DNA of 6,483 nucleotides from Myxococcales bacterium (lineage in GTDB: Bacteria; Myxococcota_A; Polyangia; Polyangiales; JADJMO01), in assembly GCA_021783935.1 (NCBI GenBank), contig JAJXTK010000381.1, forward strand, positions 1-6,483, in the 5' to 3' direction. Below are positions 1-6,246 of the stretch, in pieces (the first letter of the stretch is position 1; every line of letters starts with the position of its first letter). Below the pieces are notes generated by a model that was not told the origin of the DNA, ran no database searches, and was given only the letters and a program-made list of their open reading frames with translations. Position numbers and translations under genes: made by a program.

Positions 1-1
1 G

Positions 2-73
2 GCGCCCGCCACGCGAGCCGAGATCGAGCCGCCGACGACGCCCCGCGGGGGCGCGCAGAAGCCTCGCCGATGA
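2..73 (+). CDS. Possible C-terminal end of an upstream protein (partial)
   Basis: The second forward frame is open from the window edge to a TGA at 71-73 and reads as 23 residues ending in PPTTPRGGAQKPRR. It is the forward frame with the most G/C at third codon positions in this stretch, which matches the confident genes further on. No domain can be recognised in so short a piece. Another forward frame stays open from base 3 to a TGA at 255-257 that overlaps the fabF start. That frame is dominated by arginine and has weaker third-position bias, so it looks more like a chance open frame. This is a weak call. Confidence 0.3.
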   Translation, partial: APATRAEIEPPTTPRGGAQKPRR

Positions 74-88
74 TTCGCCCCTCGAACG

Positions 89-101
89 CTGGTTGAACCA
101 G
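89..101. promoter_or_regulatory. Palindrome CTGGTTGAACCAG, possible operator
   Basis: The arms CTGGTT and AACCAG are exact reverse complements around a single G. The site lies about 150 bases upstream of the TTG start of the fabF-like gene. It has the TGG-N5-CCA shape of sites bound by FadR, the GntR-family regulator of fatty acid genes in enterobacteria, but the inner bases differ from the FadR consensus. A dimeric repressor or activator site is plausible, and the regulator is unknown. Confidence 0.3.
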
Positions 102-239
102 ATCCTCGCGCACGAACGGGTTCCCTCGGAATTCTCGCGCGTGCGCCGTCGGCCCGCACGCGACGACCGCCGCGCGATCGAGCGTGCTCGCCGGCGCACG
201 CTTGCTAGGGTTCGCGCGCGCCGCCGAGAAGCGCGGCGC

Positions 240-248
240 GGAGAGGGA
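240..248 (+). promoter_or_regulatory. Ribosome binding site of fabF
   Basis: The purine-rich GGAGAGGGA ends five bases before the TTG at 254-256. It supports that unusual start codon, which is also where homology to the KAS II N-terminus (MKRIVITGVG) begins. Confidence 0.65.
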
Positions 249-253
249 CGACG

Positions 254-1480
254 TTGAAGCGGATCGTGATCACCGGCGTGGGCATGACGACGGCGCTGGG
301 GCTCGGCGCCCCGGCCACTTGGGAGTCGCTCGTCGCGGGGCGCTCCGGCGTGCGCGCGCCGCGCAATTGGCCCGGCCGCGAGATGCACGTGCACGGCGTC
401 GGGGAGCTGCCGCAGGAGATCGAGGAGCAGGCCTGCAAGGACCTCGATCACCTGCTGCGCAAGCGCACCGATCGCTTCGCCGCGATCTCGCTCGTCACGG
501 CGACCGAGGCGATCGCCCACGCGCGCGCCGGCGGCGGCGCCATCGATCCCGATCGCATCGGCGTCATCACCGGCATCGGCCTCGGCAGCCCCCGCACCGA
601 AGACGGCGAGAAGGTCGGCCCCACCACCGTGCTGCGCCGCATGCCCAACGCGGCGGCCGGCTGGATCGCCATCGAGCACGGGCTGCGCGGCGGCAGCTTC
701 AACGTCGCGAGCGCGTGCGCGTCGGGCGCCCACGCCATCGGGCAGGCGGTCGACGCGATCCGGCTCGGGCGCATGGACGCGTGCGTGGCCGGCGGCGCCG
801 ACATGTTGAGCGTGCCCGACGTGATCAAGGCCTTCGCGTCGATGCGCGCGGTCAACGACGCGAACGATCCCCCCGAGCGCCTCTCGCGCCCGTTCGACGC
901 CAAGCGCCGCGGCTTCGTCATGGCCGAGGGGGCCGGCTACGTGGTGCTCGAGACGCTCGAAGGGGCCCTCGCGCGCGGCGTCACGCCGATCGCGGAGCTC
1001 GCGGGCTGGGGCATGTCCACCGACGCGCACCACATCGTCGCGCCGGCGCCCGACGGCTCGGGCGGCGCCAGGGCGATCCGCGAGGCGCTGCGCGACGCGG
1101 GGCTCGCCCCCGAGGACGTCGACTACGTCTCGGCGCACGGGACGAGCACCCAGCTCAACGACAAGGGGGAGACGCTCGCGATCAAGAGCGCCTTCGGCGC
1201 GCACGCGCGGAGGCTGGCCATCTCCTCGCAGAAGTCGATGCTCGGCCACACGCTCGGCGGCGCCGGCGCGATCGAGGCCGCGGTCACCGCCCTGAGCCTC
1301 GCGCACCAGATCGCGACGCCCACCATCAACCTCGAGCACCCCGACCCCGAGTGCGATCTCGACTACGTCCCCGGCGCGGCGCGGCGCATGGCGATGCGGG
1401 CGGCGATCTCGAACGCCTTCGGCTTCGGCGGGCACAACTGCGTGCTGGCGCTCCGGCGCTACGAGCCGACGCGCGCGTAG
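254..1480 (+). CDS. fabF: Beta-ketoacyl-ACP synthase II (KAS II)
   Basis: This 408-residue thiolase-fold condensing enzyme would join an acyl group held on its cysteine to malonyl-ACP, releasing CO2 and lengthening the chain by two carbons in the cytoplasm. The length matches the family (about 410). The full catalytic set is visible: nucleophile Cys155 in VASACASG, His295 in SAHGTSTQLND, Lys327, and His332 in KSMLGHTLGGAGAIEA. The C-terminal glycine-rich loop FGFGGHN is at 389-395. The segments RPFDAKRRGFVMAEGAGYVV and GWGMSTDAHHIVAPAPDG are typical of FabF. Because the active-site Cys is present, this is not a chain-length factor. It starts at TTG after a good ribosome binding site and ends at TAG. 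No acpP or other fab gene is visible beside it, so a role in a specialised lipid or polyketide pathway rather than bulk fatty acid synthesis is possible. The KAS family assignment is firm and the exact pathway is not. Confidence 0.93.
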   Translation: MKRIVITGVGMTTALGLGAPATWESLVAGRSGVRAPRNWPGREMHVHGVGELPQEIEEQACKDLDHLLRKRTDRFAAISLVTATEAIAHARAGGGAIDPDRIGVITGIGLGSPRTEDGEKVGPTTVLRRMPNAAAGWIAIEHGLRGGSFNVASACASGAHAIGQAVDAIRLGRMDACVAGGADMLSVPDVIKAFASMRAVNDANDPPERLSRPFDAKRRGFVMAEGAGYVVLETLEGALARGVTPIAELAGWGMSTDAHHIVAPAPDGSGGARAIREALRDAGLAPEDVDYVSAHGTSTQLNDKGETLAIKSAFGAHARRLAISSQKSMLGHTLGGAGAIEAAVTALSLAHQIATPTINLEHPDPECDLDYVPGAARRMAMRAAISNAFGFGGHNCVLALRRYEPTRA

Positions 1481-1495
1481 CCGACCGAGCGCGTC
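1468..1495. terminator. Inverted repeat at the fabF / small membrane protein convergent junction
   Basis: GACGCGC at 1468-1474 is the exact reverse complement of GCGCGTC at 1489-1495, giving a 7-bp stem with a 14-base loop. It spans the last codons of fabF, the 13-base gap, and part of the stop codon of the opposing gene. No T-tract follows on either strand, so it is at best a weak two-way terminator. Confidence 0.2.
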
Positions 1496-1703
1496 AGCCT
1501 CGCAGCTGCCGCAGGATCGCTAGCACGAAGCCGACCCCGCCCGCGATCGCGAGCAGCAGCGCCACGACGCCGACGCGCCCGTGCAGCAGGCGCAAGCGCC
1601 GGCGCGCCGCGCCGCGCCCCTCGAAGAGCGCGCCGCCGAGCCCGATCGCGACGAGGATCGCGAAGCCGAGCAGGACACGCAGCAACAGGACGCCGGCGCG
1701 CAC
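1494..1703 (-). CDS. Small two-helix membrane protein, unknown function
   Basis: I do not recognise this 69-residue protein, but it looks like a real gene. It has two clean hydrophobic segments, about residues 4-27 (GVLLLRVLLGFAILVAIGLG and on) and 42-64 (GVVALLLAIAGGVGFVLAIL). They are joined by a loop at 28-41 that is rich in arginine (30, 34, 35, 36, 38) and ends with His41. By the positive-inside rule the loop should be cytoplasmic and both ends outside. Glycines cluster in both helices (GLGG and AGGVG), suggesting close helix packing. The GTG start is preceded by AAGAGAG (1714-1708 on the minus strand) four bases away. It lies 37 bases after the SUMF1-domain gene on the same strand, so it is probably the last gene of that operon, and it converges on fabF. 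Confidence 0.65.
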   Translation of the reverse strand: MRAGVLLLRVLLGFAILVAIGLGGALFEGRGAARRRLRLLHGRVGVVALLLAIAGGVGFVLAILRQLRG

Positions 1704-1740
1704 GGGGCTCTCTTAGTACCCGGCGCGCGGACTTCAACGG

Positions 1741-2880
1741 CTATCGGAGCGCCTCGGCCGCCTCGCCTCGCGCCATCGACGCGAGCTTGCTCCGATCGCG
1801 GAGCGGCACGACGTCGCGGCAGCAGCGCGCGCCGAGGTGGTAGTTCGAGTGCCACGAGCGGTCGATCGGATCGACGTGCCAGCGCGGATCGAAGCGGCAG
1901 TGGTCCTTGTACATGCGCCCGTCGTAGAACCAGGCCGACCCCTTCATCTGCACGTAGGTCACGTGGTCGTTCGGGTCGAAGCGGCTCATGAGCTCGGCGA
2001 CGTTGCCGTGCTGGTCGAAGACGCCGAGCCGCGAGCGGCAGCGCGGAAACGCCCCCGAGGGCTCGGTCTCCGTCGGGCAGGTGTTCCAGAGGTCGTTGCG
2101 GGGATCGCAGCCGTGCCAAGGCTTGCCGACGTCGCACGCCGTCATGTCGAGCGCGTCGCCGTAGGCGTACCTCCACGGCTTGCCGCCGTCGGGGTCGGCC
2201 TCGCAGGCGACGTCCCACTCCTCGTCCTTGCAGAGCCGCTTGCCGGCGAGCTCGCAGAGCTGCTCGGACTGCATGACGTTCGCGAAGACGAAGGGGAGCG
2301 CGCAGGTGCGGTTCGGGTACTCGAACTCGTCGATGCACACCTTCGCGCCGTCGATGTCGCCGTCCGCGTAGAGCGGCACCTCGTTGTCGTGTCCGCAGAT
2401 CTCCCGCTGCTTCGGCGTCTGCAGCACCACGCCGGCGAGCCCCTCGAGGCACGCCGCCCGCGAGCGTTCGTGCACCGCCTTGGGGTTCCCCTGGCTGATG
2501 TGCAGCCGGCGCGCGCCGAGGATCCTGCGCGCCGCGGCGAAGCTCGCGGGGGTTCGCGGCTCGAGGGGCACGATGGACAGCAGGTAGTCGACGTCGACCT
2601 GCTTGGACGCCGGCGGCTCGGTCCAGTCCTCCTCTTCGATGCCATGGCCGACGGGGCCCGGACCGACGGCCGGCGCTTCGATCGGCGGCGCGACGACGAC
2701 CGACGCCGCGGGCGCTCGCGGCGCCGGCACCGCGTCGGGCCGCGACGCCGCGTCCGCCACCCACGCGCGGCTCGGCGCCGCGCCCAGATAGGCGCGCGTG
2801 ATCGCGTACGAGCCGTCGAAGGCCGCCGCGCACGCGAGCGCCACCCCCGCGACGAACCGCGCCCGCACCCTCGCTGCCAT
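1741..2880 (-). CDS. Membrane-anchored, Cys-rich SUMF1/FGE-like domain protein
   Basis: The protein has 379 residues. Residues 1-20 form a hydrophobic signal or anchor (FVAGVALACAAAF), followed by an Ala/Pro-rich linker to about residue 75. From about 178 the sequence follows the SUMF1 (formylglycine-generating enzyme, EgtB, PvdO) fold. The markers are VCIDEFEYPN (181-190), LAGKRLCKDEEWDVAC (211-226), GVFDQHGNVAEL (286-297), MKGSAWF (312-318) and HLGARCC (348-354). True FGEs use a copper-binding cysteine pair five residues apart. Here only Cys328 aligns and the partner position is Met323 or Tyr324, so formylglycine formation is doubtful. Fourteen cysteines lie between 144 and 354, which suits a disulfide-stabilised exported domain. 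LACA near residue 17 is a poor lipobox (Ala at -3), so a lipoprotein is less likely. The ATG start has only a weak ribosome binding site. The gene lies 61 bases after mscS on the same strand. The fold assignment is good; the function is unknown. Confidence 0.85.
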   Translation of the reverse strand: MAARVRARFVAGVALACAAAFDGSYAITRAYLGAAPSRAWVADAASRPDAVPAPRAPAASVVVAPPIEAPAVGPGPVGHGIEEEDWTEPPASKQVDVDYLLSIVPLEPRTPASFAAARRILGARRLHISQGNPKAVHERSRAACLEGLAGVVLQTPKQREICGHDNEVPLYADGDIDGAKVCIDEFEYPNRTCALPFVFANVMQSEQLCELAGKRLCKDEEWDVACEADPDGGKPWRYAYGDALDMTACDVGKPWHGCDPRNDLWNTCPTETEPSGAFPRCRSRLGVFDQHGNVAELMSRFDPNDHVTYVQMKGSAWFYDGRMYKDHCRFDPRWHVDPIDRSWHSNYHLGARCCRDVVPLRDRSKLASMARGEAAEALR

Positions 2881-2941
2881 CTCGCGCCGACGCTTACGTG
2901 TCCGCGCGCGACTTGGCCAAGATCACGGCGCGGCGCCCCGG

Positions 2942-4549
2942 TCACACGTTCGCGTTGCGCGTGCGGACCAGGTACTTGCCCCCCTCGAGCCCCGTCAGGA
3001 ACGCGAGCAGCTTCTCGCGCAGCTCGCAGCGAAGCCGGACGGCGTCGTCGCCGTTCTTGGCGGAGACGAGCACGCGGACGGCGGCGGCCTTGTCGGTCAC
3101 GTCGGTGACCTGCACCGAGACGGTGCGCCCGTCCCATGCGTCGCTCGCGGCGCAAAGGCGCTGCGCCTCGGCCCTGATCGCGTCGATGGGCGTCGCGTAG
3201 TCGACGTAGAGCAGCACCGCGCCGTGGATCTGCGCGTCGACCTTGGTCCAGTTCTGGAACGGCTGGTCGAGGAAGCGCCCGATCGGCACGATGAGGCGCC
3301 GCTCGTCCCAGATCTTCACCACGACGTACGTGAGGTTGATCTCCTCGATCGTGCCGAATTCCCCCTCGATCACGACCGAGTCGCCGATGCGCATCGGCTG
3401 GGTGATCGACAGCTGCACGCCGGCGATGAGCCCCGCGAGCGACTTCTGCGCGGCGAGGCCGACCACGACGCCGGCGATCCCCGCGGAGGCCAGGAGCGAG
3501 ACGCCGACGCTCCGCACGAAGTCGAACTGCATCAGGATGACGGAGGCGCCGATGAGCACCGAGAGCACCGCAAAGACGCGCCGCAGCACCTCGAGCTGCG
3601 TGCGCAGCCCCTTGGCGCGCTCGTCGCCCACCGTGCCGTCCGGCAGGCGAGCGTCGAGCCACGACGCGCCGAGCGAGAGCGCGCGCATCGTGAGCCAGGT
3701 GAGCCCGATGACGAGCGCCGAGAGCGACAGCCGCTGGCCGACGAGGTCGACGGCCGCACTGAAGCGCAGCGCCTCCATGAACGATCGCAGCGCGACGACG
3801 GCCACGACCAGGCGCGCCGGCCCGCGCGCGGCCTCGACCATGCGGTCGTCCCACGGCGTGGTCGTGCGACGCGCGAGCCGCCGCAGCGCCCCGAGCACCA
3901 GCGCGGCGAAGACGATGCCGAGCGCGTAGGCGGCGCCGATCGAGAGCAGGAGCCCGATCCACTGCCAGATCGCGACGCCGAAGAGCGTCACGCGCTGCAA
4001 CGAGCTCGGCAGCCGCTCCTGCCAGTCGCTCGGGCCGAACGCCTGCCAGAGCTCCGGCACCATCGCGACCGTCGTGCGCGAGACGATCCACCGCTGCACG
4101 CCGTCGTCGAAGCGCACGCGGGTGAGCGAGATCGAGACCGGCTCGTCCTCGAGCGGGATCGTCGTGACGAGCTCGGTGCCCGCGGGGCCAGCGCCGCCCC
4201 CTTCGGGGACGTCGGAGAGCTTGCCGAGATCGACGATGGTCTTGCGGTCGAGCACGTAGGCGAGCTCGCGCGCGAGGGCCGGCCCCTCCTTCGCCTGGTT
4301 GGCGCGGGGGATCGCCTTCAGATCGAGGTAGTGCGCGGCGCGGTTCCAGTCGCGCGCCCGCGCCGCCTCCTGAAACCCGTCGAACGCGCGGCGCGGCGTC
4401 TCTTGCGGGAGCGAGACGTCGATGCGCGGCAGCCCGTCGTGCGGCCCGGCGAGGGCGCGCGCCGGCCCGAAGAGCAGCGCAAACGCCAAGGCGAAGGGGA
4501 CGAGCAGGAGGGCCTGCGCGCGGACCGACAGCGACGACGTGCGAGGCAC
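2942..4549 (-). CDS. MscS-family mechanosensitive ion channel with N-terminal extracytoplasmic domain
   Basis: This is a tension-gated inner-membrane channel of the MscS family, which releases solutes under osmotic downshock. From the GTG at 4549 it has 535 residues. A signal peptide spans about 8-34 (ALLLVPFALAFALLFGPARA). A soluble domain of about 150 residues follows (36-185), of the kind found on some longer MscS homologues. Hydrophobic helices lie near 188-222, 244-262, 272-298 and 324-343. The pore helix at 347-380 carries the glycine/alanine pattern ASAGIAGVVVGLAAQKSLAG. The beta domain contains MRIGDSVVIEGEFGTIEEIN (386-405) and RRLIVPIGRFLDQPFQNW (417-434), and the alpha/beta C-terminal domain follows to 535. 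The frame stays open far upstream, but that extension is arginine-rich and runs antisense into pap, so I place the start at the GTG just before the signal peptide. No clear ribosome binding site precedes it, so the start is uncertain. It is divergent from pap and is probably the first gene of a three-gene operon. Confidence 0.88.
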   Translation of the reverse strand: MPRTSSLSVRAQALLLVPFALAFALLFGPARALAGPHDGLPRIDVSLPQETPRRAFDGFQEAARARDWNRAAHYLDLKAIPRANQAKEGPALARELAYVLDRKTIVDLGKLSDVPEGGGAGPAGTELVTTIPLEDEPVSISLTRVRFDDGVQRWIVSRTTVAMVPELWQAFGPSDWQERLPSSLQRVTLFGVAIWQWIGLLLSIGAAYALGIVFAALVLGALRRLARRTTTPWDDRMVEAARGPARLVVAVVALRSFMEALRFSAAVDLVGQRLSLSALVIGLTWLTMRALSLGASWLDARLPDGTVGDERAKGLRTQLEVLRRVFAVLSVLIGASVILMQFDFVRSVGVSLLASAGIAGVVVGLAAQKSLAGLIAGVQLSITQPMRIGDSVVIEGEFGTIEEINLTYVVVKIWDERRLIVPIGRFLDQPFQNWTKVDAQIHGAVLLYVDYATPIDAIRAEAQRLCAASDAWDGRTVSVQVTDVTDKAAAVRVLVSAKNGDDAVRLRCELREKLLAFLTGLEGGKYLVRTRNANV

Positions 4550-4676
4550 GGCACGCGGGATAGCACGGCGCGAATCCGCGCGGTTACCCCTGGCGGGCTC
4601 GTGCCGCCGAGGCGATGCGACGACCGTATCGGCGCGCCTGCGATCTGCGATCCTCGCGCGACAGGAGGTCTTCACC
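4550..4676. promoter_or_regulatory. Divergent intergenic region between mscS and pap
   Basis: This 127-base spacer must carry the promoters for both directions. No confident -35/-10 pair is visible. It contains a short hairpin, GCGCG-AATC-CGCGC at 4568-4581, and a tandem duplication of TGCGATC at 4639-4652 placed 25 to 38 bases before the pap start codon. Confidence 0.45.
4663..4669 (+). promoter_or_regulatory. Strong ribosome binding site of pap
   Basis: AGGAGGT is a near-perfect Shine-Dalgarno sequence seven bases before the ATG at 4677. It fixes the pap start there, although the reading frame stays open 255 bases further upstream. Confidence 0.9.
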
Positions 4677-6242
4677 ATGTTCGAGTCGGCCGAGCTGGGG
4701 CACACCATCGACAAGCAGCGGTGGAAGGAAGACGTCCCGAAGCTGCGCGAGGCGCTGCTCGCGGCGCAGTACCGCATGCTCGACGCCAAGAAGTTCCCGG
4801 TGGTCCTCGTGATCGGCGGCGTGGACGGCGCGGGCAAGGGGGAGACGGTGAACCTCCTGTCCGAGTGGATGGATCCGCGACACCTCGAGGTGCACGCGAC
4901 CGGCGCGCCCACCGACGAGGAGCGCGAGCGCCCCGCGATGTGGCGCTTCTGGCGGCAGCTGCCGCCCAAGGGGAAGATCGGGATCTTCTTCGGCTCCTGG
5001 TACACCGAGCCGATCGTCTCGCGCGTCTACGGCCAGATCGACGACGCGGAGCTCGAGCGACGCACCGCCGAGATCGTCCGCTTCGAGCAGATGCTGGCCG
5101 ACGAGGGGGCGCAGCTCCTCAAGCTCTGGTTCCACCTCTCGAAGAAGGCGCAGAAGAAGCGGCTCAAGGACCTCGAGGGCGATCCGAAGACGCGCTGGCG
5201 CGTGACCGACAGCGAGTGGAAGCACTTCAAGGTCTACGACGACTTCCGGCCGGTCTCCGAGCGCACGCTGCGCGAGACGAACAAGGCCGACGCGCCGTGG
5301 GTCGTGATCGAGGGGCTCGATCCGCGCTATCGCGGCGTCACGGCCGGGCAGGCCTTGCTCACGGCCATCGACGCGCGCCTCGCGAAGGAGGAGCAGAGGC
5401 AGCGCGAGATGGAGGCCGAGCGCGCGAAGCCCGTCGAGCGCGCGAAGGTGGCGGCGGCGAAGCCCGACGGCGACGGCGCGACCCCCAAGCGACGCAACAA
5501 GGGCAAGCAGGCGAGCCCGAAGCCGAACGGCGCCGATCTGCTCGCGAGCCTCGACCTGTCGCAGCACGTCGCGAAGGACGACTACGAGAACGAGCTCGAC
5601 AAGTTGCAGCGCCGGCTGAACCTCCTCTCGCGCGCGCCGAAGTTCCGCAAGCTGTCGACAGTGCTCGTGTTCGAGGGGATGGACGCCGCCGGCAAGGGGG
5701 GCGCGATCCGTCGGGTCACCAGCGCCCTCGACGCCCGCTACTACTCGATCGTGCCCGTCGCGGCGCCGACCGAGGAGGAGCGCGCGCAGCCGTACCTCTG
5801 GCGCTTCTGGCGCCACCTGCCGCGCCGCGGGCGCTTCACGATCTTCGATCGCTCCTGGTACGGCCGCGTGCTGGTCGAGCGCGTGGAGGGGTTCGCGGCG
5901 ACGCACGATTGGATGCGCGCCTACTCGGAGATCAACGACTTCGAGGAGGACGTGGTCCGGGCGAACACGGTCATCGCGAAGTTCTGGCTCCAGATCTCGG
6001 CCGAAGAGCAGCTGCGCCGCTTCGAGGAGCGCGAGCGGACGGGCTTCAAGCGCTTCAAGATCACCGAGGAGGACTGGCGCAACCGCGACAAGGCGCCGCT
6101 CTACGATCACGCCGTGTGCGACATGGTCGACAAGACCAGCACGGAGATCGCGCCCTGGACGCTCATCGAGGCCGAAGACAAGTACTTCGCGCGGCTCAAG
6201 ATCCTCCGCACGATCTGCGAGCGCATCGAGGCCGCGGTGTAG
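4677..6242 (+). CDS. pap: Polyphosphate:AMP phosphotransferase (two-domain PPK2, class II)
   Basis: The predicted reaction is AMP + polyP(n) to ADP + polyP(n-1) in the cytoplasm, using stored polyphosphate to restore adenylate charge. The 521-residue protein has two PPK2 domains, about 13-235 and 298-515, the arrangement of class II PPK2 enzymes. The C-terminal half is intact: Walker A EGMDAAGKGG (333-342), Walker B FDRSWYGR (390-397), and RPYLWRFWR-like residues 371-379. The N-terminal half keeps a Walker A, GGVDGAGKGE (47-56), but its Walker B position reads FFGSWYT (104-110), lacking the Asp-Arg pair. Catalysis is therefore probably in the C-terminal half, as I recall for characterised two-domain members. 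The linker at about 236-287 is long, charged and rich in Lys, Arg, Ala and Pro, and is probably flexible. ATG start with AGGAGGT seven bases upstream. Divergent from mscS; converges on a proline-rich gene. Confidence 0.93.
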   Translation: MFESAELGHTIDKQRWKEDVPKLREALLAAQYRMLDAKKFPVVLVIGGVDGAGKGETVNLLSEWMDPRHLEVHATGAPTDEERERPAMWRFWRQLPPKGKIGIFFGSWYTEPIVSRVYGQIDDAELERRTAEIVRFEQMLADEGAQLLKLWFHLSKKAQKKRLKDLEGDPKTRWRVTDSEWKHFKVYDDFRPVSERTLRETNKADAPWVVIEGLDPRYRGVTAGQALLTAIDARLAKEEQRQREMEAERAKPVERAKVAAAKPDGDGATPKRRNKGKQASPKPNGADLLASLDLSQHVAKDDYENELDKLQRRLNLLSRAPKFRKLSTVLVFEGMDAAGKGGAIRRVTSALDARYYSIVPVAAPTEEERAQPYLWRFWRHLPRRGRFTIFDRSWYGRVLVERVEGFAATHDWMRAYSEINDFEEDVVRANTVIAKFWLQISAEEQLRRFEERERTGFKRFKITEEDWRNRDKAPLYDHAVCDMVDKTSTEIAPWTLIEAEDKYFARLKILRTICERIEAAV

Positions 6243-6246
6243 CCCG

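Larger units (their letters stand above)
74..253. promoter_or_regulatory. Gene-poor leader upstream of fabF
   Basis: No frame in this 180-base stretch shows the strong third-position G/C bias of the neighbouring genes. It also contains more A/T-rich words than they do, around 71-76, 92-100 and 129-134, so it is most likely the upstream regulatory region of fabF. It contains a perfect 6-1-6 palindrome at 89-101 and a GAAC/GTTC inverted pair at 114-123. TTGAAC at 93-98 resembles a -35 hexamer, but no convincing -10 lies 16-18 bases downstream, so no promoter is called. Confidence 0.4.

Noticed and set aside
1..207. Minus-strand frame open across the left edge, with protein-like residues such as EFRGNPFVREDLVQPAFEGR
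   Set aside because: It has no ATG, GTG or TTG start before an internal GTG, it is cut by a stop just inside fabF, and its third-position bias is weaker than in confident genes.
184..1716. 510-residue forward open frame overlapping fabF in another frame
   Set aside because: It is overwhelmingly Arg, Ala and Gly with no domain signal, and it lies one frame off the well-supported FabF protein. It is a shadow caused by GC-rich codon use.
1837..3108. 423-residue forward frame antisense to the SUMF1-like gene
   Set aside because: Its composition is dominated by Arg, Val and Ala, and no motif is visible. The opposite strand carries a full SUMF1-type domain.
2142..4091. 649-residue minus-strand frame covering parts of mscS and the SUMF1-like gene
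   Set aside because: It is offset from both real frames and becomes Arg/Ser/Thr-rich without domain signal. It does not indicate a fusion or frameshift, since both real proteins are intact in their own frames.
4639..4652. Tandem TGCGATC as a Pho box upstream of pap
   Set aside because: Pho boxes are 7-base repeats spaced 11 bases apart with a CTGTCAT-type core. These copies are directly adjacent and differ at key bases.
4422..4676. Upstream extension of the pap reading frame
   Set aside because: It would overlap the start of mscS and lacks PPK2 similarity. AGGAGGT at 4663-4669 points to the ATG at 4677.
4550..5005. Upstream extension of the mscS reading frame
   Set aside because: It would run antisense through the pap start region and adds an arginine-rich stretch ahead of a clear signal peptide. 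The GTG at 4549 is more sensible.
4584..6110. 508-residue open frame antisense to pap
   Set aside because: Long and ATG-started, but its Leu/Arg/Val/Glu-rich composition is what the complement of GC-rich Glu, Lys and Asp codons gives. The pap strand has clear PPK2 motifs and a strong ribosome binding site.
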